Source: Bradyrhizobium sp. in8p8 | GTDB taxonomy: Bacteria; Pseudomonadota; Alphaproteobacteria; Rhizobiales; Xanthobacteraceae | Direction of reading: 5' to 3' | NCBI RefSeq assembly: GCF_000426845.1 | Contig: NZ_AUGD01000012.1 | Location: forward strand, 124,001-188,000 | DNA: 64,000 nucleotides | In this document: positions 53,481 through 61,480 of the stretch, piece after piece | How the letters are laid out: every line of letters starts with the position of its first letter | How positions within the stretch are numbered: the stretch's first letter is position 1 | Made by a program: the position numbers and the translations under genes | The notes under the pieces: generated by a model | Seen by the model: only the letters and a program-made list of their open reading frames with translations | What the model was told of the DNA's origin: nothing | The model's database searches: none

Positions 53481-55145
53481 TTACTGCTTCACTGCAAAGA
53501 CCCACAGCGAACCGCCGGGCGGCACCTTGGCCAGCCGCTCGTCGCCCGAGAACAGCGAGTAGACGCCGCCATAGCCGCTCGTCACGGCAATGTATTGCAC
53601 TCCGTCCTGCTGCCAGGTGACGGGTTGCCCCTCGATGCCGGACCCGGTCTGGAACTGCCAGAGCTTCTTGCCGGTGTCGGCATCGAAGGCCTCGAACTCG
53701 CCGGTCAGGGCGCCCGAGAACACCACGCCTCCGGCCGTCGACAGCACGCCCGAGAAGCGCGGAATGTCGCTCGGCGCTTCCCACTTCGACTTGCCGGTCA
53801 TGGGGTCAATGGCCTTGAGGTGTCCGCGCGGCCCGTCCCCGAACTCCCAGGGATCGGTCAGGTCCATGCCGAGATACCATTCACCCTGCTTGAAGGTGAC
53901 AGGCTCGGCCTTGTACTTGCCGCCGAAGTTGAGCGTGTTGGCATAGGCGAGGCCGGTCTGCGGATTGAACGACATCGGCTCCCAATTCTTGCCGCCGAGA
54001 ATGGACGGATAGACCGTCACCTTCTTGCCTTCCCTCGCGTCCTTCGCAACGTCCGTCTCGATCGGACGGCCGGTCTTCATGTCGACGCCGGTCGCCCAGT
54101 TCACCTTCACGTAAGGATTGGCCGCAAGCAGCTTGCCGTCGGTGCGGTCAAGCACGTAGAAGAAGCCGTTTCGGTTGGCGTTCATCAGCACCTTAGTCGG
54201 CTTGCCCCCGACGTTCATGTCGGCGAGGACCATCTCTGCGACCGCGTCGTAGTCGAACGGATTGTTCGGCGAGAACTGGTAGTGCCACTTGATCTTGCCT
54301 GTCTTGGGATCCATCGCGAGGACGGAGCAGGTATAAAGATTGTCGCCGGGCCGTACCGCTGCGTTGAACGGGCCGGGATTGCCGGTGCCCCAATAGACCG
54401 TCTTCAACTCGGGATCGTACGAGCCCGTAATCCACGTCGAGCCGCCGCCGAGTTTCCAGGTGTCGCCTTTCCAGGTGTCGCCGCCGGGCTCATCCGGCGA
54501 AGGAATCGAGTGGGTGCGCCAGAGATGCTTGCCGGTCGCCGGGTCCCATCCGTCGATGAAGCCACGCGTGCCGAATTCCGCGCCTGAGACGCCTGTGATG
54601 ACGACGCCTTCGGCCACCAGCGGAGCCACGGTCATCGAATAGCCTTCCTTGATGTCGGCCGCCTTCTGCCGCCACAGCTCCTTGCCGTTCTTGGCGTCGA
54701 TCGCAATCACGTGGGCATCGAGCGTGGTGCGGAACAGCTTGCCTTCATGGATCGCGACGCCGCGGTTGATGATGCCGCAGCAGACGATTCGAGGCGTCTC
54801 GGCCGGATATTCGATTTTGCTTTTCCAGATCTGCTTGCCGGTCTTGGCATCGACTGCCATGGTGGCATTGTGCGTGGTCACGTAGATCACGCCCTGATAG
54901 ACAATGGGCTGCGATTCCTCACTGCGATCGTCATTGAAGCTGTAATTCCAGATCGGGACGAGGTTCTTGACCGTATCCTTGTTGATCTGGTTCAGCGTCG
55001 AAAAACGCTGCAGATGATAGCCCATTCCATAATTGAGAACATTCGATGTGTCGGTCGCGCCCTTGACCAGCTGCTCGGTCGTTTGTGCATTTGCACAGGT
55101 TGACGCAAGCATGACGAGGCCTGCGGCCATCGCAAAGCGTTTCAT
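53481..55145 (-). CDS. PQQ-dependent alcohol dehydrogenase, PedH/ExaA-like, Asp-type
   Basis: 554 residues with signal peptide ending at ANA. Vicinal Cys122-Cys123 (VCCGIINRG), metal-site segments GAEFG and GTGNPGPFN, and catalytic Asp298 followed by Asp300 (FDYD), the lanthanide-type pattern seen in PedH, where calcium-type relatives have Ser. It probably oxidises C2 and longer alcohols. It leads an operon with a cytochrome c and a solute-binding protein and is divergent from lanM. Confidence 0.92.
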   Translation of the reverse strand: MKRFAMAAGLVMLASTCANAQTTEQLVKGATDTSNVLNYGMGYHLQRFSTLNQINKDTVKNLVPIWNYSFNDDRSEESQPIVYQGVIYVTTHNATMAVDAKTGKQIWKSKIEYPAETPRIVCCGIINRGVAIHEGKLFRTTLDAHVIAIDAKNGKELWRQKAADIKEGYSMTVAPLVAEGVVITGVSGAEFGTRGFIDGWDPATGKHLWRTHSIPSPDEPGGDTWKGDTWKLGGGSTWITGSYDPELKTVYWGTGNPGPFNAAVRPGDNLYTCSVLAMDPKTGKIKWHYQFSPNNPFDYDAVAEMVLADMNVGGKPTKVLMNANRNGFFYVLDRTDGKLLAANPYVKVNWATGVDMKTGRPIETDVAKDAREGKKVTVYPSILGGKNWEPMSFNPQTGLAYANTLNFGGKYKAEPVTFKQGEWYLGMDLTDPWEFGDGPRGHLKAIDPMTGKSKWEAPSDIPRFSGVLSTAGGVVFSGALTGEFEAFDADTGKKLWQFQTGSGIEGQPVTWQQDGVQYIAVTSGYGGVYSLFSGDERLAKVPPGGSLWVFAVKQ

Positions 55146-55470
55146 CCGTTCCTCCCAATATGCGCGCCTTTTGACGCTGCAGGAGCAACACTCCGCCCGA
55201 ATGCAAAACGCGTCAATACGAAAGTCGCAAATGGGACGCCGGATCTTGAACGGCAGATGCCGGTCACCTGACGGAAACCTTTCAAGGTGCTAGCACTTGT
55301 GTGCAGACGCTGCAGAAATTCGCGCCACGAAGCCCGTTTGGGCGCTTGGCGCGGCGGCCTTCCCTGAGTTGTGGCGCGGGCAGGTTGCAATTTATAACTT
55401 GAACCCGGTCTCGTTTGTGGACTTATGTCGTCTCCGATCCTGCTCGGATCGAGGTTCTCAGGAGGTTTGG
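55146..55470. promoter_or_regulatory. Divergent promoter region between PQQ dehydrogenase and lanM
   Basis: 325 bp without a gene. A perfect 10-bp palindrome GTGCTAGCAC lies at 55287-55296, near the middle. AGGAGG at 55460-55465 is the ribosome-binding site of lanM. Shared control of lanM and the dehydrogenase by lanthanide or alcohol is possible but not shown. Confidence 0.4.
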
Positions 55471-55863
55471 ATGACGTCGATTCGCCCGTTTTCGCTTGCG
55501 CTCACGATTGCATTGCTGTCCGGCCCGGCCCACGCGGCATCCGGCAGCGCGGTCAAGATGTTCGATACAGACAATGATGGCACGCTCGATATGGCCGAGG
55601 TGAGAAAGGCTGCCAGCGCGCTGTTCACCAAGCTCGACCCCGATCGGGACGGCACGCTCGATGCGCGTGAGTTGCGCGGACGGTTGTCGGCGAAAGAGCT
55701 CGCAGCAGCCGATCCAGATCGCGACGGGACCCTGACGCTCGATGAATATCTATCGGTTGTGGAGCAGCGCTTCAATGCGGCCAATCCGGACAAGGACGGG
55801 ACGCTGGATGCAAAGGAGCTGAACGCGCGGCCCGGCCGCGCGCTTCTGCGGCTCATGCGTTGA
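55471..55863 (+). CDS. lanM: Lanmodulin homologue, periplasmic lanthanide-binding EF-hand protein
   Basis: 130 residues from ATG 55471 after AGGAGG. A Sec signal ends at AHA (residue 22). Four 12-residue EF loops follow: DTDNDGTLDMAE (32-43), DPDRDGTLDARE (56-67), DPDRDGTLTLDE (81-92) and NPDKDGTLDAKE (105-116). The Pro at loop position 2 and Asp at position 9, the close spacing, the Asn-started fourth loop, and the LIR/LMR-type C-terminus match Methylorubrum lanmodulin. Differences: loop 1 has Thr for Pro2, and loop 3 has Thr for Asp9. It should bind lanthanides in the periplasm beside XoxF-type enzymes. Confidence 0.9.
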   Translation: MTSIRPFSLALTIALLSGPAHAASGSAVKMFDTDNDGTLDMAEVRKAASALFTKLDPDRDGTLDARELRGRLSAKELAAADPDRDGTLTLDEYLSVVEQRFNAANPDKDGTLDAKELNARPGRALLRLMR

Positions 55864-55986
55864 CCCGGCTTTGCCGGCGAGTTTAATTCCGACCGGCAAG
55901 CCCGGAACATCGGGCGGCTCGCCCTGTTCTCTTCGCGATGTCCTGCTCGGCGCCGGGGCAGCGCAGCGGGAGAAGAGGAGAAGCAG

Positions 55987-56319
55987 ATGAACACGAAGCG
56001 TTCCATTCTTGCTGGCTGCGCGATCCTGACCTTGAGCGCGGGGGTCGCCATTGCTGGCCCGTGCAACACGAGCAGCGCCAGCACTGACAAGACCGACAAG
56101 GATGCCGGCTCCGGCCCGGTCACAATAGGTTCGGCGCAGTCGCAGGGTTCGTCTGGCGAAACGGGTCAGCATCCGCCCACCAGCACGATGAATCGCGCCA
56201 GCGGCGGTGCGGCTGCCTCGTCAGAAGATGCTCAGCGGCAAATGCAGAGCCAGCCAACCGCGGCGGAACGGGCGGAAGGTGCCAAGTCCAGTACGCAAAC
56301 GGCGGGAAAGGACTGCTGA
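55987..56319 (+). CDS. Small secreted Ser/Thr/Gln-rich protein
   Basis: 110 residues with a Sec signal (cleavage after AIA) and GAGG before the ATG. Only two cysteines remain in the mature part, one at each end (GPCNTSS and GKDC), so an end-to-end disulfide is possible. The segments HPPTSTMNRASGG and SSEDAQRQM look like a conserved alphaproteobacterial secreted family of unknown role. It follows lanM by 123 bp. Confidence 0.7.
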   Translation: MNTKRSILAGCAILTLSAGVAIAGPCNTSSASTDKTDKDAGSGPVTIGSAQSQGSSGETGQHPPTSTMNRASGGAAASSEDAQRQMQSQPTAAERAEGAKSSTQTAGKDC

Positions 56320-56544
56320 CGGCGCGGCACATGCGTGTCGATTCGAGCGCCGCTTGAAGTGCCAGGTCTCTTCGCTCGGATCTGTGCTTGACCGAGAGTG
56401 AACTGGCTTTGCCCGAGAGGGAAGTGCGGTCGCGAAGAATCGACATCGGTGCATTCGACAGCTGAATCTGCGCTTGAACTGGCGGGGAGCCAGCCCTAGG
56501 TTTTGCGCCGCGCGATGTCGCGCTCAATACTTGGGGAGACCCGC

Positions 56545-56625
56545 ATGGCTTGGAAAGCTCCGAAGATTGTGGAAGTGCCGGTCGGCATGGAAATCAACAT
56601 GTACGCCTGCGCTTCGCGCAAGTAA
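56545..56625 (+). CDS. pqqA: PqqA, PQQ precursor peptide
   Basis: A 26-residue peptide with GGGGAGA upstream of the ATG. It begins MAWKAPKIVEVPVG and has the Glu16 and Tyr20 (EINMY) that PqqE and later enzymes join to make PQQ, with the ACASRK tail usual for PqqA. No pqqB, C, D or E gene follows; the next gene encodes an outer-membrane protein. It is therefore an orphan precursor gene inside the quinoprotein island. Confidence 0.92.
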   Translation: MAWKAPKIVEVPVGMEINMYACASRK

Positions 56626-56854
56626 GACTGACGCTTGCCGCGGCCTCGATGGCGAATGCCGTCGAAGCCGCGGCAGTGTCGTATCTCGGCCAACCTCGTT
56701 GTGCTCGGTGCTTTGCGAGTGACGCAAGGTTGCGCGACGTCAGCTCCAGTGCTCTCCCATCAAAATCTCGACCGTGCTCTGCGGCAGCGTGTTACGCTGA
56801 TGCGCGGTCAGTGCTGCTGCCACGTCTGGGCAGCGCGCGCCTTCGGAGCAGGGG

Positions 56855-57724
56855 ATGGGCGGCAGAGCCTGCAAGTTCTGGACGGTGGTGGGGTGCGTGA
56901 TCGCACTGACACCGGCACGCACCAGCGCCGAAGAGGGCTTTGATACCGAGCACATTTTCGGCTTCATGATCGGCAGCGATGTCGGCAATGTCGGCGAGCG
57001 CGAATTCCAGACCCAGACGACGGGCCGGCTCGGCAAAGGCGGGGGAACCTATCGCGCCCTCGAGCACGAAGTCGAGATCGAGGTGGTGCCGCTGCCGAAC
57101 TTTCGCATCGAGGTTGGCGGCACCGCGAGCTTGCACGACATCACCGGCGTTCCTGATCTCGATGACCGTCGCCAGTTCAACTTTCAGGGCGCCTCGCTCG
57201 ACTTGCGTTATCGCCTGCTCAATCGCGAGCGCGCGCCGTTCGGTCTCACTATCGCTGCCGAGCTCCACGGCGGCCGCATCGAGGAGACAAGCGGCGCGAA
57301 GGGGCGGATGTACGGCACCGAATTCGCACTGGCCTTTGACCGCGATCTGATTCCGAACTTCGCCATCGCTGCGCTCAACCTGATCTATCAGGCGGAGTGG
57401 GCCCACTTCGAGGTGGCAGGAGCATCCGACAGGGGCTCGACGATCGGCGCGGCGATTGCCGGCCTGGTGCGCGTGCGGCCGAATGTGCTGCTCGGCGGGG
57501 AGATGCGTTACTTTCGGCAATATGAGGGCGTCGGTCTCGGTGAGTTCTCTGGGCAGGCCCTGTTCGTCGGCCCCACAGCCTATTTCCAGCTTTCCGAGCG
57601 TTCGCGGCTCACGATGAGTTGGAGCATGCAAGCATGGGGGCGTCCGGCCGGATCAGGGACCAATCTCGATCTCGCCAATTTCGAGCGACATCAGGCACGA
57701 CTGGTATTTGGGATCAATTTCTAG
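56855..57724 (+). CDS. Outer-membrane beta-barrel protein, function unknown
   Basis: 289 residues with a signal peptide (cleavage near TSAEE) and a body of alternating hydrophobic/polar strands ending in the terminal Phe of Bam substrates (RLVFGINF). No plug or TonB box, so it is not a TonB-dependent receptor. It lies downstream of lanM and pqqA in the same direction, which suggests a link with metal or cofactor traffic, but nothing in the sequence proves it. Confidence 0.8.
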   Translation: MGGRACKFWTVVGCVIALTPARTSAEEGFDTEHIFGFMIGSDVGNVGEREFQTQTTGRLGKGGGTYRALEHEVEIEVVPLPNFRIEVGGTASLHDITGVPDLDDRRQFNFQGASLDLRYRLLNRERAPFGLTIAAELHGGRIEETSGAKGRMYGTEFALAFDRDLIPNFAIAALNLIYQAEWAHFEVAGASDRGSTIGAAIAGLVRVRPNVLLGGEMRYFRQYEGVGLGEFSGQALFVGPTAYFQLSERSRLTMSWSMQAWGRPAGSGTNLDLANFERHQARLVFGINF

Positions 57725-57861
57725 GGCCGGATCTTCGCCTCTGCACCAGCCCGGAAGAGGAACCGTCGGCCCCCATTTCACATGCCGGATTGAAACTTTC
57801 CCCTCCTCGCGACGTAGCTCCATGTGCTAGTCTGACCAGCGCGTTCCGAGAGGACTCCGGC

Positions 57862-58071
57862 ATGAGCCCGATTGACCTTGTGGTGACCGTATGTGCAGTG
57901 CTCTCGCCTGCGACCTGCGAGGAGAAGCATCTGATATTCCAGTATTCCGGGTCGCCGCGGCAATGCGCAATGGCTGCGCCGCCCTACATCGCGCAATGGG
58001 TCGGCGAGCATCCCAAGTGGCAGGCGGTGCGCTGGCGCTGCGAATATCCGCGCCCAAACGACAGGGCGTAA
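57862..58071 (+). CDS. Small conserved-type Cys protein, unknown function
   Basis: 69 residues from ATG 57862 (GAGAGGA upstream). Four cysteines (VCAVLSPATC, QCAMAAPPYIAQWV and WRCEYP) and several Trp, with a weak hydrophobic N-terminus. The sequence looks like a small rhizobial family I have seen without a function. Convergent with the 117-residue secreted protein gene. Confidence 0.65.
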   Translation: MSPIDLVVTVCAVLSPATCEEKHLIFQYSGSPRQCAMAAPPYIAQWVGEHPKWQAVRWRCEYPRPNDRA

Positions 58072-58081
58072 GGCACCCGCT

Positions 58082-58435
58082 CTATTTGGTGCAATCCTTC
58101 AGATCCTTGTCCGCGATCGAGAACACCGCATCTGCCCTGATCTCGATGTCGCGGACGATGCATTGGCGTGAGCTGGGATAGCTGACCTTGGCGTCATAGC
58201 GGCCCGGCTCGACGCCCACAATGCGCAGCCGCTCGTCGTGGTCGACCTCCTTGTCCTTGTCGTTCAGGCACTGGTTCGGACCCCAGTCGGTCTTGCCCGC
58301 GGGCGAGAGCTGGAAGCCGGAGATCGTCTCCGTCGTCAGATTCCAGAGCCGGATGCCCTTGCCCTTGGCCTGCGCAAGTACCGCGCCCGGCATCGCGACC
58401 ACGAGGATGCCGATCGCGATCAGCCTACGACGCAT
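58082..58435 (-). CDS. Small secreted protein linked to the ABC importer
   Basis: 117 residues with a Sec signal (cleavage after VLA). The mature part is a likely beta-sandwich (IRLWNLTTETISGFQLSP) with an acidic and charged loop NDKDKEVDHDERL and three Cys. It is the last gene of the importer operon, 49 bp after the ATPase gene. The acidic loop could bind a metal, which is speculation. Confidence 0.7.
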   Translation of the reverse strand: MRRRLIAIGILVVAMPGAVLAQAKGKGIRLWNLTTETISGFQLSPAGKTDWGPNQCLNDKDKEVDHDERLRIVGVEPGRYDAKVSYPSSRQCIVRDIEIRADAVFSIADKDLKDCTK

Positions 58436-58484
58436 GATGAACCTCCCTCGATGAATCTCGTTGCATCCAGTTGACCACGAGTTT

Positions 58485-59195
58485 TCATTTCGATTCAAGC
58501 TGTAGCCTCGCAAGCTCGCCCTTGATCCTGCCGAGATCGGCTTCGCTGCGCTCCGCGCGTGGAATGGTGATCGGCACCTCCCGCATGATGCGCGCGGGGC
58601 GCGGCGACAAAAAGAACAGACGGTCGCCAAGCCTGATCGCATCGTCGAGACTGTGCGTGACGAGCAGCGTCATTACGGGGCGGCTCGCCACCAGCGTTGC
58701 GATCTCGTCGCGCAAACGGCTGGCGAGGGCGTCGTCGAGCGAGGCGAGAGGCTCGTCCAGCACGAGCAGATCGGGCTCCACCGCGAAGGCGCGGGCCAGC
58801 GCCACGCGCCGGGCGAGGCCGAGCGACAACTCGCCGGGGAAGTGATCGCGATGCGCCTCCAGCTCCAGGATCCTGAACAGCTCGGCGAGCTTCGCGTCGG
58901 CCACGCCAGGGGCAGCCAGCCGCACATTCTGCTCGACCGAGCGCCACGGTAACAGCCGCGGCTCCTGGAACACCATGCCGATCCGCGCCTGCGGCGGCCG
59001 CGCGACGCCGCCTGAAAACTCGGGGTCCAATCCCAGGATGATGCGCAGCATGGTGCTCTTGCCGCAACCGGACGGGCCGATCAGGACGCCGACCTCGCCC
59101 GATTGAAGCGCGAACTTCACCGGCGCCAGCACCTCCTGGATCCCGCCCGCGGCACTCCTGAAGGTCTTGCCTTTGATGTCGACCTCAAGCCGCAC
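58485..59195 (-). CDS. ABC importer ATPase in quinoprotein island (NitT/TauT-like)
   Basis: 236 residues with a GTG start at 59195. Walker A GPSGCGKST, Q-loop FQEPRLLPW, Walker B LLVLDEPLASLDD, H-loop VTHS. The signature is LSLGLARRVAL, with Leu where the second residue of LSGGQ is normally Gly, a form common in importers found with PQQ catabolism genes. Overlaps the permease gene by 11 bp. Confidence 0.9.
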   Translation of the reverse strand: MRLEVDIKGKTFRSAAGGIQEVLAPVKFALQSGEVGVLIGPSGCGKSTMLRIILGLDPEFSGGVARPPQARIGMVFQEPRLLPWRSVEQNVRLAAPGVADAKLAELFRILELEAHRDHFPGELSLGLARRVALARAFAVEPDLLVLDEPLASLDDALASRLRDEIATLVASRPVMTLLVTHSLDDAIRLGDRLFFLSPRPARIMREVPITIPRAERSEADLGRIKGELARLQLESK

Positions 59196-59922
59196 GGGGC
59201 CGCCACCGGTTTGCGCGAGTTTCGAACGGCTGTACCAGCAAGGTTTCGATGACGAGCACGACGGCGGCGAAGGTCAGCGAATAGGCCAGCAGCCGCGGCG
59301 TATCGAACAACTGGAAGGCGACGCCGATCTCGAAACCGACGCCGTTGGGACGTCCCAACAGTTCTGCGACCAGCACGATCTTCCAAACCAGCGACAATCC
59401 GGAACGGGCGGAGGCGGCGATATAGGGCGCGAGCTGCGGGAGCACGACGTGGCGGAACGCGCGCCAGCGCGGCATCGCGAATACGCGCGCCATCTCGTCG
59501 AGCGAGCGATCGAGTGCACGCGCCCCCTCGCGCAAGGTGACGATGGCGGTCGGCAGCTTGTTGATGGCGATCGCCGCGATCGCGGCGGCTTCGGTGAGCC
59601 CGGCCCATATATAGGCGAGCACGATCACGACCAGCGCGGGCAGGTTGAGCAGGAGAATCAACCAGGGATCGCCGAGCCGGTCGGCGAGCTTCACCCGGCC
59701 CATCAGGTAGCCGATGGCGCTGCCGATCGACATCGCCAATGTGAAGGCGAGCGCGACGCGCGCCAGCGTCGCGCCGAGATGCAGGAAGAGGGCGCCGGAG
59801 GAGGCTTCCGCGATCATGACGTGAAGTACGGCCGGCGGGGCGGGCAGCTTTGCACCGCCGACGAACAGCGCGGCGGTCCACCACGTCCCCAGGAGCAGGG
59901 CGAACGAGAGAAGACGCAGCAC
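59185..59922 (-). CDS. ABC importer permease in quinoprotein island
   Basis: 245 residues from GTG 59922, one base after the binding-protein stop. Six helices and a conserved EAA-type loop (DEMARVFAMPRWRAFRHVVLPQLAPYI). A longer frame to 60153 is a shadow of the binding protein gene. Pairs with the ATPase and binding protein on either side. Confidence 0.88.
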   Translation of the reverse strand: MLRLLSFALLLGTWWTAALFVGGAKLPAPPAVLHVMIAEASSGALFLHLGATLARVALAFTLAMSIGSAIGYLMGRVKLADRLGDPWLILLLNLPALVVIVLAYIWAGLTEAAAIAAIAINKLPTAIVTLREGARALDRSLDEMARVFAMPRWRAFRHVVLPQLAPYIAASARSGLSLVWKIVLVAELLGRPNGVGFEIGVAFQLFDTPRLLAYSLTFAAVVLVIETLLVQPFETRANRWRPRAA

Positions 59923-59923
59923 C

Positions 59924-60904
59924 TCAGTCTCCGGGGACTGCGTGATAGAACGTGCCGGGATCGAGCTCGGCCGCCGGTCCGACGAGATCGCGGCCGCCGA
60001 TCTCGGCGAGCACGCGGTAGAGCACGCGTGCGTCCTTTTCCTCGTCGGCAATGCTCCGGCGCGGGATGCCGTCGCGATAGCGGTCGCGATAGGCCTTGAG
60101 CAGGGTCGGATCTGTGGTGCCGGTGAGCGGCGCGACCTTGTCCCAGGCGGCATCGGAGGTCGCCAGCAGCTCCTTGGCCTTGCGGGTCATCGCGATGAAG
60201 CGCGCCACCGCCTCGCGATGCTTGGCCGCCCAGCCTTCGTCGAAGACATAGCCGACCGCGGAGACGGCACCCTCGGCGCCGAGCTTCGGCAGGATGTCCT
60301 GGATGCCGGCAAGGCGGTGAAATCCCTTTGCCTCGAGCTGCGCGCAGAAATTCCAGAAATTGAGGCTCGCGTCCATCTCGCCGTCGAGCGCCTTGGCCGC
60401 GATCAGGGGCGGGGCGCCATAGACGATGGTCGCCGCGGACTTCAGATCGACGCCATCCTGCTTCATGCGTGCCTGGAGCAGCAGCCAGCTCTTGTCGATC
60501 GCTCCGCCGGCCACGGCGAGCTTGCGCCCCTTCAGGTCCGCGAGCGTCTTGATGGGCGAGTTGGGCGGCACCATCACCGCGCCGAGCGCGCTGGAATAGG
60601 GATAAAAGTTGAGCTTGGCGCCGAGCGCACGCTCGCGCGACACCCACAGCCAATCCGACAGGATGATGTCGGCGCTGCCCGCGCGCATCGCGATCTTGCC
60701 GGCCTCGGTGCTCGCGAGCTCGGTGACCTCGAGCGACAGATCGGCCTCCTTGTCCAGGCCGGCCGCGCGGATCGCGGCCAGCTCCCAGGAGAATGTTCCG
60801 GTCTTCTGCACTGCAAGGCGGATGGCGTCGGCGGCGTGGCCGGGCGCGGCTAGCGTCAACGCCAGCGTCACCGCGAGCGCGAATGTTCGACCAGAAGCTC
60901 TCAT
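59924..60904 (-). CDS. ABC importer substrate-binding protein in quinoprotein island
   Basis: 326 residues from ATG 60904 with a Sec signal ending at GHAAD (an upstream ATG at 60955 adds 17 residues). NMT1/SsuA-like fold: IRLAVQKTGTFSWELAAIRAAGLD, MRAGSADIILSDWLWVSRER and YSSALGAVMVPPNSPI. Similar proteins accompany quinoprotein relay genes in other bacteria. The ligand is unknown. Confidence 0.88.
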   Translation of the reverse strand: MRASGRTFALAVTLALTLAAPGHAADAIRLAVQKTGTFSWELAAIRAAGLDKEADLSLEVTELASTEAGKIAMRAGSADIILSDWLWVSRERALGAKLNFYPYSSALGAVMVPPNSPIKTLADLKGRKLAVAGGAIDKSWLLLQARMKQDGVDLKSAATIVYGAPPLIAAKALDGEMDASLNFWNFCAQLEAKGFHRLAGIQDILPKLGAEGAVSAVGYVFDEGWAAKHREAVARFIAMTRKAKELLATSDAAWDKVAPLTGTTDPTLLKAYRDRYRDGIPRRSIADEEKDARVLYRVLAEIGGRDLVGPAAELDPGTFYHAVPGD

Positions 60905-60991
60905 CACCTTGTGAGCCGTTTCCTCTGACAGAGTGCTTTTCAGGACAATACGCATAGCATAGCCTTGCTCGCAACCAGCGGGAGGATGCGC

Positions 60992-61351
60992 ATGAATCTG
61001 GCGGGACAGCTACGACCGATTGTCGCCGCATTGATAGTGCTGGCCGCGAGCGCGTCCATGGCGCGGGCCAGCGAGGCCAATGATTATCCCACCTCGGCGC
61101 GCGCCGAGTACGTCTATGGCTGCATGAAGGCCAACGGCGAGACACGAGCTGCGATCGAGCAATGTTCCTGCTCGATCGACGTGGTGGCCTCGATCGTCCC
61201 CTATGAGCGCTACGTCGTGGCGGAGACTGCGCTCAGCATGTCGCAAGTGCGCGGCAATCTCGGCGTCCAGTTCCGTACCTCGGAGCAGGCGAACTCGGCC
61301 GTGAATGACCTGAGGCGTGCGCAGGCGGAAGCCGAGGTGAGGTGTTTTTGA
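60992..61351 (+). CDS. Small secreted protein with Cys cluster, quinoprotein-associated
   Basis: 119 residues from ATG 60992 with GGGAGG upstream. A Sec signal ends at ARA. The mature part has VYGCMKANGETRAAIEQCSCSIDVVAS, three closely spaced cysteines, and a last Cys at the C-terminus (VRCF), so two disulfides are likely. It is divergent from the importer operon. I recognise the type as a conserved companion of methylotrophy genes, but not its function. Confidence 0.7.
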   Translation: MNLAGQLRPIVAALIVLAASASMARASEANDYPTSARAEYVYGCMKANGETRAAIEQCSCSIDVVASIVPYERYVVAETALSMSQVRGNLGVQFRTSEQANSAVNDLRRAQAEAEVRCF

Positions 61352-61360
61352 TTTGATGCC

Positions 61361-61459
61361 GTCATCCCGGCGCTGCCGGCAGAGGCCGAAACCGGAATTT
61401 CGAGATTCTCAGGTGCGCAACTGCGCACCATGGTTCGCGCTTCGCGCGCCCGGAATGAC
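61361..61459. repeat. Short dispersed palindromic repeat (99 bp)
   Basis: Bounded by GTCATCCCGG and CCGGAATGAC, near-complementary ends that would form a cruciform. Inside is GGTGCGCA-ACT-TGCGCACC-like symmetry and the GGTTCGCGCTTCGCGC stretch typical of Bradyrhizobium intergenic repeats. It fills the gap between two convergent genes and could stop transcription from both sides. Confidence 0.65.
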
Positions 61460-61480
61460 GATAAGGACAATAAGAGAGAC

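Noticed and set aside
58485..60904. Lut-type lanthanide ABC importer
   Set aside because: The three subunits look like NitT/TauT importers, and no LutH TonB receptor is present; location alone does not support the lut name.
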